This document shows positions 1 through 7,915 of a DNA stretch of 64,000 nt, piece by piece. How positions within the stretch are numbered: position 1 is the first letter of the stretch; each line of letters begins with the position of its first letter. The notes under the pieces are model-generated. The model made no database searches, had not been told where the DNA came from, and saw only the letters and a program-made list of their open reading frames with translations. The position numbers and the translations under genes were made by a program. The DNA lies in contig ONAR01000016.1 of NCBI GenBank assembly GCA_900315835.1, forward strand, positions 29,761 through 93,760, in the 5' to 3' direction. This DNA comes from an uncultured Prevotella sp. GTDB lineage: Bacteria; Bacteroidota; Bacteroidia; Bacteroidales; Bacteroidaceae.

Positions 1-666
1 CAGGTTGATGGTGTTGATGATGCTGTCGAGCTGCTCCGGGTTGCGCCGGTACTCGGGGTAGAGCGTGATCTGGTCGACGGGGAAGTCGATGTAGGCCCTC
101 TTGTCGAGGTGGCGTATCTTCACGGCCTCAGCCTTTGGCATGATGAACTTCGCCTTGGGCTGCTGCCAGCTGAGCAAGGGGTAGTGGTTGACGGAGGCGG
201 TGTCGATGTCGCCGCAGCCGCAGACATCCTCATCGAGGCGCACGCTGTAGGCAGACAGCTTTTCGCTGACGGGTATGGTGGCGGTGTAGTCAATGGTCTG
301 CGGCTTGCCGTTGTGGCGGCGCACCACGCGGGCATCGCTGCCGTAGCGGTTGCCGTAGAAGCCGCGCTCGGTCATAATCTGCTGGCGGCGGCCGTTGACC
401 ACAATCTTCGGCAGGGCCGTCTCGCCATTTTTAGTCTGTACGACAGGGGTGAAGATGAGCTGGTGGTTGGCGCGCAGGCGGAGCGAGTCGAGGCGCATGC
501 GCATGGTGAGCGTGAGGTGGCGGTTGGCGGCGTCAACCCTGGCCTGCTCCACCCTGATGCGGGAGTCGGCCACGCTCAGGTCCTGACAGCGCTGGGCAAA
601 GGCACCGGTGCTGCCAGCCATCATCATTGCGGCCAAAATGGAGAGGGAATATACGTGTTTCATCAT
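1..666 (-). CDS. DUF3868-type exported envelope protein (partial, N-terminal 222 codons)
   Basis: The reading frame is open from the start near 666 to the window edge, so the C-terminus is missing. The N-terminus is a signal peptide (basic start, hydrophobic stretch, cleavage after AFAQ). The rest is a beta-rich, Arg-rich domain resembling DUF3868 proteins, which in Bacteroidales often end in an OmpA-like domain; that end is outside the window. The ATG at 666 (or a second one at 663) overlaps the TGA of the upstream DUF3575 gene (ATGATGA), which points to translational coupling. This gene pair is often found beside type V fimbriae genes, so a role in surface assembly is possible but not shown here. 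A plus-strand frame over the same DNA is a shadow. Confidence 0.72.
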   Translation of the reverse strand, partial: MMKHVYSLSILAAMMMAGSTGAFAQRCQDLSVADSRIRVEQARVDAANRHLTLTMRMRLDSLRLRANHQLIFTPVVQTKNGETALPKIVVNGRRQQIMTERGFYGNRYGSDARVVRRHNGKPQTIDYTATIPVSEKLSAYSVRLDEDVCGCGDIDTASVNHYPLLSWQQPKAKFIMPKAEAVKIRHLDKRAYIDFPVDQITLYPEYRRNPEQLDSIINTINL

Positions 667-1307
667 TTCTCGGATTTAGAATTGGAACCAAACACATAGA
701 CGAGGGACAGCGCGGCCTTGGTGGGACCGACGTAGTTGCGGTGGCCGTCCTTGTGGTCGTTGGCGCAATAGACGCAGTATTTCTTATAAGGTGAATAGAT
801 GTAGCCTGCGCCGATGTTGGCCTCCAGACTGAAGTGGCGCGACAGCGGCCACTGATAGCCTGCGGTGAGGCCTCCCCCTATGTACCAGCCCTTGTAGCGA
901 TGGTCCTCAAGCGTATGGAGGATGTTGAGGGGCAGGTCAACGCCACCGGCATTGTACTGTCCGCCCATGGCGTGGGCGCCGACAAACCAGCCGTTGAACT
1001 TCTGGCAGAACCAGTGGCGCAACTCAGGCTGCAGCACCCAATGGCGCAGCGAGCTGTGGTCGCCACCTGACTGCCGCCAAGGGTTAAGTCCAAAGAAAAC
1101 CTGTCCGGTGGTTTTCTCGCCGAGTCCTACCTCAGCACCAAGGTTGGGGGTGGTGGTAGCCCAATAGAGCATGTTGGTCTTCACGGCCAACTGAGCATTG
1201 GCACGTGAGCATGCCAAAACCAGCAGGAAGAGTGCCAAGAGACAGCATCGGTTGGCGAAGCTACCTGTGGGGTGGGTGATTACCCGAATGATGTTAGTAC
1301 GTGTCAT
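663..1307 (-). CDS. DUF3575 family outer-membrane-associated protein
   Basis: A 214-residue protein with a long basic N-region followed by a hydrophobic segment and a likely signal peptidase site after RANAQ (about residue 39). The mature part has features of DUF3575 proteins: the LAVKTNMLYWATTTPNLGAE opening, a small beta-barrel-like pattern, and repeated Gly/Tyr-rich strands (GAHAMGGQYN, GWYIGGGLTAGYQWPL, ANIGAGYIYSPY). A CxxC occurs in KKYCVYCAND. It is the first gene of a unit continuing into the DUF3868 gene with overlapping stop and start. The function is unknown; DUF3575/DUF3868 pairs are commonly linked to fimbrial or outer-membrane assembly loci. I could not place a convincing -7 box in the AT-rich upstream region. 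Confidence 0.8.
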   Translation of the reverse strand: MTRTNIIRVITHPTGSFANRCCLLALFLLVLACSRANAQLAVKTNMLYWATTTPNLGAEVGLGEKTTGQVFFGLNPWRQSGGDHSSLRHWVLQPELRHWFCQKFNGWFVGAHAMGGQYNAGGVDLPLNILHTLEDHRYKGWYIGGGLTAGYQWPLSRHFSLEANIGAGYIYSPYKKYCVYCANDHKDGHRNYVGPTKAALSLVYVFGSNSKSEK

Positions 1308-1918
1308 CAGCGTTTGTATGTATTCTTCAATTATCTATTATCGCGTTAGATCTTACACGATCCTTTTTAAGTAGTTAACGCATTATCCAATTTTACCCTT
1401 GATGTATGATGCGGCGTTTTCCTTAAAATATCAGTAAAGCTTTTTTCTGATTGTATCTTTTGCATAGTTACATTAATTATTATTGATATACAAACTTTAC
1501 ACGAATTAATTAAGGAATTTTTTGATTTTATTGATTTATCTAAGTTGCTTAATTAGTTAGCAGTTACGGAAGGCTAACATTATGACTTACGAAATGTAAT
1601 GCTATAACAACTTAATAATGAAACATTTATAGTTTTAAATAGTAAGCAACCAAGAGCGGTCGCTATGGAATGGGTCGAGCGATAGCAAACAAGAGAAACT
1701 ATCAATAGGATAAATATTATAATAAACAAGTAATAAAGAAGGTTAATGAGAAATGGCGTAACGACCAAAGGCGTATGCCGTCACGGTAGGGAAAGCACCA
1801 CGATGCGATAAACTCATCTAATAAAGAACAAATTGTAAGGTAAAATGGTGGAAAGAGAAAAAGAATGCTTAATTTTGCAGGGGAATGTGAACATTATTCT
1901 ATTAATAAGCATAAAGCT
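1308..1918. other. AT-rich intergenic region
   Basis: About 610 bases of strongly AT-rich DNA between divergent genes. I see no RNA gene or repeat. A TAATTTTG -7-like box at 1870-1877 suits the downstream peptidase gene. A 62-codon hydrophobic minus-strand frame (1580-1768) has no supporting signal and is probably chance. Confidence 0.5.
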
Positions 1919-2789
1919 ATGAAGATTACGACAGGTTACATGCCCTTCAAGGGGCTACCGAACATTCTACCGTATTGTAGGAGAGGCGAGCGACAACGCG
2001 CCGCTGGTATTGTTGCATGGCGGACCGGGCTCGACCCACAATTACTTTGAAGTGCTGGATCCATTGGCTGAGATGACCCACAGGCAGATTATCAGCTATG
2101 ACCAACTGGGCTGTGGCGAGAGCTATCTCGACGGTCACCCGGAGTTGTGGACGCTCGACACGTGGATGGACGAGCTGACAGCCCTGCTGGATACGCTTCA
2201 TGTGGAGCGCTTCCATCTGTTAGGACAGTCGTGGGGCGGCATGCTCGCCATTGCCTACGCCATCGAGAAAAAGCCTAAAGGATTGCAATCGGTCATCCTA
2301 TCCAGTACGCTGCCGGAGAGCCAGTTGTGGGGCCGCGAGCAGCACCGCCTCATCACGTTCATGAGTGAGGAGGACCAGCGTGCCATTGCCGAGGCCGAAG
2401 CTACGGGCAACTTCCATTCACCCGCTTATCTGAAAGCCAACGACCACTACGTGGCGCGGCATGAGTTTGTCATCACGCCCGATACGCCGGAGTGCATGAG
2501 CCGTAAGAAGCGGTTCGGCGACGAGGCTTATCTCGTGGCTTGGGGACCCAACGAATACAACCCCACAGGAACGCTGAAGGACTTCAACTATACCGACCGC
2601 CTGAAGGAGATCACGTGTCCGGCGCTCATCATCAGCGGTACCAACGACCTATGTACGCCTTACATCGCCAAGACGATGTACGACCATCTGCCCAATGCGC
2701 GGTGGGAGCTGTTCTACGGTGCCCGCCACATGGTGTTCACGGAGCAGACGGAGAAGTACTTGGAGTTAGTTGCTGAGTTTATAAGTTAG
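1919..2789 (+). pseudogene. Proline iminopeptidase-like alpha/beta hydrolase, frameshifted in a GGGG run
   Basis: Two frames together make a complete S33-family prolyl aminopeptidase of about 289 residues. The first frame starts at ATG 1919 and reads MKITTGYMPFKG, then goes out of frame at 1951-1954. The second continues GYRTFYRIVGEASDN up to the stop at 2789. Removing one G from the GGGG run joins them exactly. The second frame has the family signatures: oxyanion loop HGGPGS, nucleophile elbow GQSWGG, acid in SGTNDLCTP and catalytic His in GARHMVF. The enzyme would release N-terminal residues, typically proline, from peptides. As sequenced the gene is broken unless translation restarts (a TTG lies at 2010). 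It is a recent inactivation, slippage variation or a sequencing or assembly error. Confidence 0.82.
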
Positions 2790-2805
2790 TTTGGAGAAGG
2801 CCGGG

Positions 2806-2900
2806 AAGTTATTAGAAGTCCAGAAGACAGAAGTCCGGAAGGCCAGAAGTTATTAGAAGTCCAGAAGACAGAAGTCCGGAAGTCCAGTCATTACAATAAG
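2806..2900 (+). repeat. Dispersed AGAAGTCC-family repeat, two direct copies
   Basis: Two head-to-tail copies of a unit reading roughly TTATTAGAAGTCCAGAAGAC then AGAAGTCCGGAAG; the second ends with AGTCCAGTCATTACAAT. The same element occurs at 3237-3285, and inverted at 3734-3783, 17955-18027 and 34684-34847. All copies lie between genes. Confidence 0.85.
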
Positions 2901-2951
2901 CTGTAGTAGGAAACCTTTGATACTCCTATCCGGTGAGCCAGAACTAAGAAG

Positions 2952-2983
2952 TTTGGCCGTTTAAAATTATTGTTGTAACTTTG
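2952..2983 (+). promoter_or_regulatory. Perfect Bacteroidota-type promoter with no clear gene
   Basis: TTTG at 2952-2955, a 20-bp gap, then TAACTTTG at 2976-2983. Downstream only a 28-codon frame from ATG 2998 (MRTHSGANVARLL...) is available before repeats begin. It is probably the promoter and 5' end of a lost gene, or drives a small peptide or RNA. Confidence 0.6.
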
Positions 2984-3182
2984 TGCATGGATACGCAATG
3001 AGGACTCATTCGGGAGCCAATGTGGCAAGACTGCTCACCAATTCTTATGGTTTTCCTATTACCGCAATTACCGCAATGTATTAACCTATTGAGTATCAAA
3101 CGGCTAAGTGCTTGCAAATCCCTCCAACATTACCGCAATATTACCGTAACATTACCGCAAACATTACCGCAAATAAGGAGGA

Positions 3183-3221
3183 GCCTCACCCCCGACCCCT
3201 CCCCAAAGGGGAGGGGAGTGA
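3183..3221. repeat. G-rich palindromic hairpin, copy 1
   Basis: CTCACCCCCGA followed by CCCCTCCCC-AAA-GGGGAGGGG, a perfect 9-bp stem with AAA loop. A near-identical inverted copy is at 3796-3833 before topB. Elements of this kind are common in Bacteroidota intergenic DNA. Confidence 0.8.
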
Positions 3222-3236
3222 TATGACAGATAAATT

Positions 3237-3285
3237 ATTAGAAGTCCTGAAGACAGAAGTCCGGAAGTCCAGTCATTACAATTAG
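3237..3285 (+). repeat. AGAAGTCC-family repeat, single copy
   Basis: Same element as at 2806-2900, here joined directly to the G-rich hairpin through ATGACAGATAAA. The same combination appears inverted at 3734-3833. Confidence 0.8.
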
Positions 3286-3310
3286 TACCCCGTAGGAGCC
3301 TGCGAATCAA

Positions 3311-3348
3311 CCAGTGTAGTGGCCGGTCTTGTGCCGGCCACCAGCCGC
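3311..3348 (+). repeat. REP-like hairpin element, left arm
   Basis: A 38-bp element with core TGGCCGG-TCTTGTG-CCGGCCA, which can fold as a 7-bp stem. It is the exact reverse complement of 3535-3572, so the two flank the 22-bp tandem array as perfect inverted repeats. A third, slightly diverged copy is at 63937-63973. Confidence 0.88.
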
Positions 3349-3388
3349 GTCGAGATACTATTGCTACTCGATACTGTTATTGCTTTTC

Positions 3389-3534
3389 GCGATAGCTATG
3401 GTATCGCGGTGCGATAGCTATGGTATCGCGGTGCGATAGCTATGGTATCGCGGTGCGATAGCTATGGTATGACGGTGCGATAGCTATGATGCGATAGCTA
3501 TGGTATCGCGATGCAATAGCTATGGTATCGCGAT
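3389..3534. repeat. 22-bp tandem repeat array
   Basis: Seven units (starting at 3389, 3411, 3433, 3455, 3477, 3491 and 3513) of GCGATAGCTATGGTATCGCG plus two bases; the fifth is truncated to 14 bp. Each full unit contains GCGATA...TATCGC, so each can form a small hairpin. There are no spacers, so it is not CRISPR. An isolated copy of the unit is near 34659-34675. Confidence 0.9.
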
Positions 3535-3572
3535 GCGGCTGGTGGCCGGCACAAGACCGGCCACTACACTGG
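3535..3572 (-). repeat. REP-like hairpin element, right arm
   Basis: Exact 38/38 reverse complement of 3311-3348, beginning directly after the last unit of the 22-bp array. Confidence 0.88.
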
Positions 3573-3636
3573 CTGCAAAACAGGCCGCAATAAAGGCTGC
3601 AAAACAGGCCGCAATAAAGGCTGCAAAACTGGCTGC
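3571..3636. repeat. 24-bp tandem repeat
   Basis: Two complete units of GGCTGCAAAACAGGCCGCAA plus TAAA (3571 and 3595) and a partial third from 3619. Confidence 0.85.
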
Positions 3637-3657
3637 TTCGTCGGCAGGAATGCCTAC

Positions 3658-3737
3658 GCCCCTACGTCTGCTTACACGCCCCTACGTCTGCTTATATGCC
3701 CCTACGTCTGCTTATATGCCCCTACGTCTGCTTATTG
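3658..3737. repeat. 20-bp tandem repeat
   Basis: Four units of GCCCCTACGTCTGCTTATAT or near variants, starting at 3658, 3678, 3698 and 3718. Confidence 0.88.
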
Positions 3738-3833
3738 TAATGACTGGACTTCCGGACTTCTGTCTTCTGGACTTCTAATAGTTTATCTGTCATTTCACTC
3801 CTCTCCCCTTTGGGGAGGGGCTGGGGGTGAGGC
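3734..3833 (-). repeat. Inverted AGAAGTCC repeat plus G-rich hairpin
   Basis: Reverse-oriented copy of the AGAAGTCC element (ATTGTAATGACTGGACTTCC to GACTTCTAATAG) joined to the second G-rich hairpin (3796-3833). It mirrors the order at 3183-3285. It ends about 30 bp beyond the stop codon of topB. Confidence 0.85.
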
Positions 3834-3862
3834 TGGGCATTCACCGGCTGAATGAAGCCAGT

Positions 3863-5815
3863 TTAGAACGGATGACGATAGTCGCAACCCTCTTTCCACC
3901 GCGAACAACCATAGGCCGTCTTGCCCTTGATGATGTGACCTTTATGGCACTTGGGGCAGGGCGCACCGACGACGGGCTGATCGCCCAGTCCGATGCTGAT
4001 AGGCGTGTTGTCGTGCATCACATCGTAGACAATGCGGGAGACCTGAACCTTGAGCTCATTGATGAAAGTCAGGGCATCGTATTTGTGATGCTCGATATCG
4101 CGCAACTTCTTCTCCCACTGGCCGGTGAGCTCCACACTGGTGAGAAGCTTCTCGTGGATGGTATGGATGAGCTGTATGCCCGTGGGCGTGGCCACGAGGT
4201 TCTTGCGCTCGCGCCGGATGTAATGGCGCTTAAACAGCGTTTCGATGATGCCTGCGCGCGACGACGGCCGACCGATGCCGTTTTCCTTCATCACCGCACG
4301 CAGCTCCTCGTCGTCGACGAGCTTGCCCGCCGTCTCCATCGCACGGAGCAGCGAGGCCTCGGTGTAGTGCTTCGGCGGGGTCGTCATCTTCTTCGTCAGC
4401 GTGGGCTTATGCGGCCCCGACTCACCCTTGGTGAACGTAGGCAGCGTGCGCTCTTCGTCTTTCTTATCCTTGTCGTCATCGTCCTGCGCGTCGGCTGCGC
4501 TCTGATAGACGGCGCGCCAGCCCGGGTCGAGAATCTCCTTACCCGTGGCCTTGAACTCAACCTTTTCGACCTTGCCCAGTACCGTCGTGGTAGAGAACTT
4601 GCAGTCGGGATAGAAGGCGGCAATGAAGCGGCGGGCGATGAGGTCGTAGACCTTGCGCTCCATGTCGGAGAGCATGCCCGGCGTCTGACCCGTGGGGATG
4701 ATGGCATGGTGGTCGGTGACCTTCGACGTATCGAAGATGCGCTTCGACTTCGGCAGTTTCTTACTGATGGCCGCCAAGTCCTTGATAGGCTGAAGGTAAG
4801 GCTTCTGTCCATTAGCGTAGTACTGGCTCACGCCATTGAGTATTTTGGGGCACTTCGGATAGATATCATCCGACAGATACTGCGTATCGACGCGGGGGTA
4901 GGTGGTGAGCTTCTTCTCATAAAGTCCTTGGATGAGCTTCAGCGTGGTATCGGCAGAGAAACCGAACTTCCGATTGCAGTCGACCTGCAACGAGGTGAGG
5001 TCATAGAGCTGGCGCGGTGCCTCGCGGCCGGGCTTCTTCGTCACGCTGGTCACGACAAACGGTTTGCCCTCGATGAGTGCGAAGGCCTGACGACCCTCTT
5101 CCTCCGAGGTGAACTTTCCCGATGTGGCGGCGAACAGCGTGTCGCGATAGACGGTGGACAGCACCCAGTAAGGCTCCGGCTTGAAGTTGGCTATCTCCTC
5201 GTCGCGTCTGACGATGAGGGCGAGCGTCGGCGTCTGCACACGGCCGATGCTCAGCACCTGCTTCCGTTCACGCCGGTATTTCAGCGTATAGAGGCGGGTG
5301 CAGTTCATGCCGAGCAGCCAGTCACCGATGGCACGACACAGTCCGGCCATGTAAAGGCTCTCGTACTGGCGCTCCTCCTTGAGTTGTCGGAACCCTTCCT
5401 TGATGGCCTCGTCGGTCATCGATGATATCCACAGCCGCTTGACGGGGCATTTGACATGCGCCATCTGCATCACCCAGCGCTGGATGAGCTCACCCTCCTG
5501 ACCGGCATCACCGCAGTTGACAATCTCGTCGGCGTTGTCGTAAAGCCGCTTGATGGTGTCGAACTGTTTCTCGATGCCGCGGTCGGGAATGAGCTTCAGA
5601 CCGAAGCGCTTGGGAATCATCGGCAGGGCTGCGAGCGTCCAGTATCTCCAGTTGGTCTCGTAGTCGTTGGGCTCCTTCAACTCACACAGGTGACCAAAGG
5701 TCCAGGTCACCTGATAGCCATTGCCCTCCATATAACCGTCGTGCGAGGCCGTGGCGCCGAGAATACGGGCGATGTCGCGCGCGACGCTTGGTTTTTCTGC
5801 TATACAAACAATCAT
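3863..5815 (-). CDS. topB: DNA topoisomerase III (type IA)
   Basis: A 650-residue type IA topoisomerase that relaxes negative supercoils and resolves recombination or replication intermediates by single-strand passage. It has an N-terminal Toprim domain (CIAEKPSVA near residue 4, CGDAGQEGEL at 101-110), the catalytic Tyr306 in TTYPRVDTQYL, the IGRVQTPTL motif near 190, and a C-terminal four-cysteine zinc ribbon (C620, C623, C637, C644). The Toprim acidic motif reads DAGQE rather than the usual DxDxE, so the second Asp is Gly. It is the last gene of the long minus-strand operon, 5 bp after the aminotransferase gene, and ends beside the repeat island. Confidence 0.93.
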   Translation of the reverse strand: MIVCIAEKPSVARDIARILGATASHDGYMEGNGYQVTWTFGHLCELKEPNDYETNWRYWTLAALPMIPKRFGLKLIPDRGIEKQFDTIKRLYDNADEIVNCGDAGQEGELIQRWVMQMAHVKCPVKRLWISSMTDEAIKEGFRQLKEERQYESLYMAGLCRAIGDWLLGMNCTRLYTLKYRRERKQVLSIGRVQTPTLALIVRRDEEIANFKPEPYWVLSTVYRDTLFAATSGKFTSEEEGRQAFALIEGKPFVVTSVTKKPGREAPRQLYDLTSLQVDCNRKFGFSADTTLKLIQGLYEKKLTTYPRVDTQYLSDDIYPKCPKILNGVSQYYANGQKPYLQPIKDLAAISKKLPKSKRIFDTSKVTDHHAIIPTGQTPGMLSDMERKVYDLIARRFIAAFYPDCKFSTTTVLGKVEKVEFKATGKEILDPGWRAVYQSAADAQDDDDKDKKDEERTLPTFTKGESGPHKPTLTKKMTTPPKHYTEASLLRAMETAGKLVDDEELRAVMKENGIGRPSSRAGIIETLFKRHYIRRERKNLVATPTGIQLIHTIHEKLLTSVELTGQWEKKLRDIEHHKYDALTFINELKVQVSRIVYDVMHDNTPISIGLGDQPVVGAPCPKCHKGHIIKGKTAYGCSRWKEGCDYRHPF

Positions 5816-5820
5816 TTCGT

Positions 5821-6966
5821 TTATCCTTGAAAACTATTGATGGCCTCCACAACACGGGTCACCTCGTCATCGGTCATCGTCTGGTTGCAGGGGATGCTCA
5901 GTTCCTCGGCATGGATGGCCTCGGTGATGGGCAGCTGCAGGTCGCGCCATTCGCGGTAGCAGTCCTGCCGGTGAGGCGGAATAGGGTAGTGGATCATCGT
6001 ACCGACGCCCTGCGACCGCAGCCACGCCTGCATCGCGTCACGGTGGCGGCAGAGCAGGGGGAAGATGTGGTAGTTGGTGGTCAGGTCGTTGCCTTGGGCC
6101 TGCGACCATGCATCGCGGCCGGGGAGGCTGATGATGTCGGGGTTGTCGAGCTGACGATAATACGTATCCGCTATCTGACGGCGACGCGCATTGTCATGGT
6201 CGAGATAGCGCAGCTTCACGTCGAGGACAGCAGCCTGGATTTCATCCATGCGACTGTTGCGGCCTTTATAGGGGAAGAAGTACTTGCGTGAGGAACCATA
6301 GTTGCCCAAAGCGCGCACCACGTCGGCGAGTTCATCGTTGTCGGTCGTCACAGCGCCAGCGTCGCCCAAAGCACCGAGATTTTTGCCGGGATAGAAGCTG
6401 TGGGCTGCGGCATCACCAAGACTGCCGGTGCGGCGGGTGGACTGACCGTCGGGAGCAATGCTGCCTGCCGCCTGCGCATTGTCCTCGACGACTATTAGCT
6501 GATGACGCTGACAGCAATCGGCGATGGCCGGTGTCCATGAGCAGCGGCCGTACATGTGGACGAGGAGGATGGCGCGCGTGTTGGGGGTGATGCACTGCTC
6601 CAACAGCGATGGGTCTATCTCGAGGTCCTCGAGACGCGGTTCGACGAGGATGGGACGCAGGTTGTTCTCGGTGATGGAGAGGATGGAGGCGATATAGGCG
6701 TTGGCGGGTACGATGACCTCGTCGCCATCGTTAAGGAAGCTCATCTCCTTATAAGCACGGAAGATAAGCGTCAGGGCATCGAGTCCATTACCACAGCCAA
6801 TGCAGTGACGCGTGCCGATGTATTGGGCATAGTCGTGCTCAAAGCGGGCAGTGGCCTCACCTTTGAGGTACCATCCGCTATCGACGACCGTTTTGACCGC
6901 AGACTGTATCTCGGTCAAGTGCTCGGCAGTCACTTTGCGTAAAGATAAATAAGGTATATCGTTCAT
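5821..6966 (-). CDS. fdtB: DegT/DnrJ/EryC1/StrS sugar aminotransferase (FdtB-like)
   Basis: A 381-residue PLP-dependent aminotransferase of the sugar-nucleotide family. K195 in SFYPGKNLGALGDAGA is the PLP lysine, preceded by the cofactor-binding segment VVEDNAQAAGS (about 159-169). The GSSRKYFFPYKGRNSRMDEIQ block matches enzymes that aminate C3 of dTDP-3-keto-6-deoxyhexoses. With the FdtA-type isomerase and the FemAB/GNAT-type gene just upstream it would make a dTDP-3-amino-3,6-dideoxyhexose for surface polysaccharide. It lies 1 bp after the acyltransferase-like gene. The exact sugar isomer cannot be read from sequence, so the symbol is a family-level call. Confidence 0.82.
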   Translation of the reverse strand: MNDIPYLSLRKVTAEHLTEIQSAVKTVVDSGWYLKGEATARFEHDYAQYIGTRHCIGCGNGLDALTLIFRAYKEMSFLNDGDEVIVPANAYIASILSITENNLRPILVEPRLEDLEIDPSLLEQCITPNTRAILLVHMYGRCSWTPAIADCCQRHQLIVVEDNAQAAGSIAPDGQSTRRTGSLGDAAAHSFYPGKNLGALGDAGAVTTDNDELADVVRALGNYGSSRKYFFPYKGRNSRMDEIQAAVLDVKLRYLDHDNARRRQIADTYYRQLDNPDIISLPGRDAWSQAQGNDLTTNYHIFPLLCRHRDAMQAWLRSQGVGTMIHYPIPPHRQDCYREWRDLQLPITEAIHAEELSIPCNQTMTDDEVTRVVEAINSFQG

Positions 6967-6967
6967 G

Positions 6968-7915
6968 CTAATCTATTTCCCATTCATACCAGTCATAACA
7001 CACCGCGCGGCCGCCGAAGCCCTCTTTCTGAAAGATGAGCGCCTCATTGAGGTCGTGACCATCGCCATTGCTCGACTTACCGAAGTCGAAGTAAGGCACG
7101 TCGCGGTAGACCTCATTGAGCAGAACGTTGAAAAGCAGGTCGAGCGCCCCTTCACGTTTACCTTCGGGTGAGGCTGAGATGTACTGCGTGTGGACCACCT
7201 GCGGAGTGATGAAGATGAGTGTGCCACCAAGCGCTTGCCGGTCCTTGAAAGCCATATAGAGCTTGATCTGATTGGGGAAGCGCGACTGAAGCAACTCCAG
7301 TTCAGCCGCAGTGTGGACCGGTCGGGCTGCGTATTTATGTTCGAGGTTGTTGTCGAGAATTTGCCAGAATGTGGCGAGGTCATTGCTCTCGCTGACTGTC
7401 AACCCGTTGCGTGTGGCCTTACGGATGCCACCGCGCCTCGACTCGGTGAAACGCAAACGGTGGTCACGGACGAGTGTCGTGGAGACATGTCGGACGGTGA
7501 GGCGCGCGCCGCAGACATTGATAAGCGCGTAGAGGTCTTCCTCGGCGGGCAGTTGTTGGTAAATCCAAGGGATGGCCTTGTAGACCACCTTATGGAAGCC
7601 GTTGGCGCGGAGGTAGGCATTGATGCTCTTGAAAGCCTCGCAGACGTGAGCCGTAGTGGCACGGGCGTCGGTGAGGAGCCCGCCGTAGGTCAGTCCCTGA
7701 TGGCTCCAAAGCGTGCCGTCGGCCTCGTTGGCGGGCAACAATGCGAAGAGACGGCCGTTGCTGTAGACCATCAGCGAGTAGTCGCGGAAGCGGTCGCGGT
7801 GGTAGTCCATATAACGACGGTCGAAGAGGAATGTGCCTTGTTTCGACTGCGCGACAAAGGCATTCCAGGCGGGGGCATCGTCGGGCGTATATCGTTTGAC
7901 GTCAAACTGTGGCAT
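6968..7915 (-). CDS. FemAB/GNAT-type acyltransferase-like protein
   Basis: A 315-residue protein with the tandem GNAT layout of FemAB-like proteins: an N-terminal domain (about 1-150) and a C-terminal acetyltransferase-like domain with GGTLIFITPQVVHTQYISAS and a helix ending in LLFNVLLNEV, followed by YFDFGKSSNG. It sits between FdtA-type and FdtB-type genes, overlapping the first by 14 bp and 1 bp from the second. It may therefore acylate the amino sugar made by this pair, taking the place of the unrelated hexapeptide acetyltransferase (FdtC) used in other dTDP-Fuc3NAc pathways. Function is inferred from fold and context only. Confidence 0.7.
   Translation of the reverse strand: MPQFDVKRYTPDDAPAWNAFVAQSKQGTFLFDRRYMDYHRDRFRDYSLMVYSNGRLFALLPANEADGTLWSHQGLTYGGLLTDARATTAHVCEAFKSINAYLRANGFHKVVYKAIPWIYQQLPAEEDLYALINVCGARLTVRHVSTTLVRDHRLRFTESRRGGIRKATRNGLTVSESNDLATFWQILDNNLEHKYAARPVHTAAELELLQSRFPNQIKLYMAFKDRQALGGTLIFITPQVVHTQYISASPEGKREGALDLLFNVLLNEVYRDVPYFDFGKSSNGDGHDLNEALIFQKEGFGGRAVCYDWYEWEID

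Larger units (their letters stand above)
2790..3862. other. Repeat island without a supported gene
   Basis: About 1070 bases between the peptidase gene and topB. It holds copies of an AGAAGTCC-type repeat (2806-2900, 3237-3285, 3734-3783), an orphan promoter (2952-2983), short ATTACCGCAA-type repeats (about 3055-3175), two G-rich hairpins (3183-3221 and 3796-3833), an inverted pair of 38-bp hairpin elements (3311-3348 and 3535-3572), a 22-bp tandem array (3389-3534), a 24-bp array (3571-3636) and a 20-bp array (3658-3737). Frames here encode repetitive low-complexity peptides and are not credible genes. Confidence 0.8.

Noticed and set aside
109-699. Plus-strand frame at the left edge
   Set aside because: The minus strand carries a signal peptide and DUF3868-like protein with overlapping start and stop to its neighbour; the plus frame has no such support.
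1580-1768. 62-codon hydrophobic minus-strand frame
   Set aside because: Hydrophobicity follows from AT-rich DNA; there is no promoter or homology that I recognise.
3389-3534. CRISPR-like regular array (22-bp units)
   Set aside because: Units are contiguous with no unique spacers and no cas genes are near. It is a simple tandem repeat.
3500-3778. 92-codon frame across the tandem repeats
   Set aside because: It encodes only repeat-derived low-complexity peptide (AAKQAAIKAAKQ...).
3827-5425. Long plus-strand open frame of about 530 codons
   Set aside because: Antisense shadow of topB, which has clear catalytic motifs on the minus strand.
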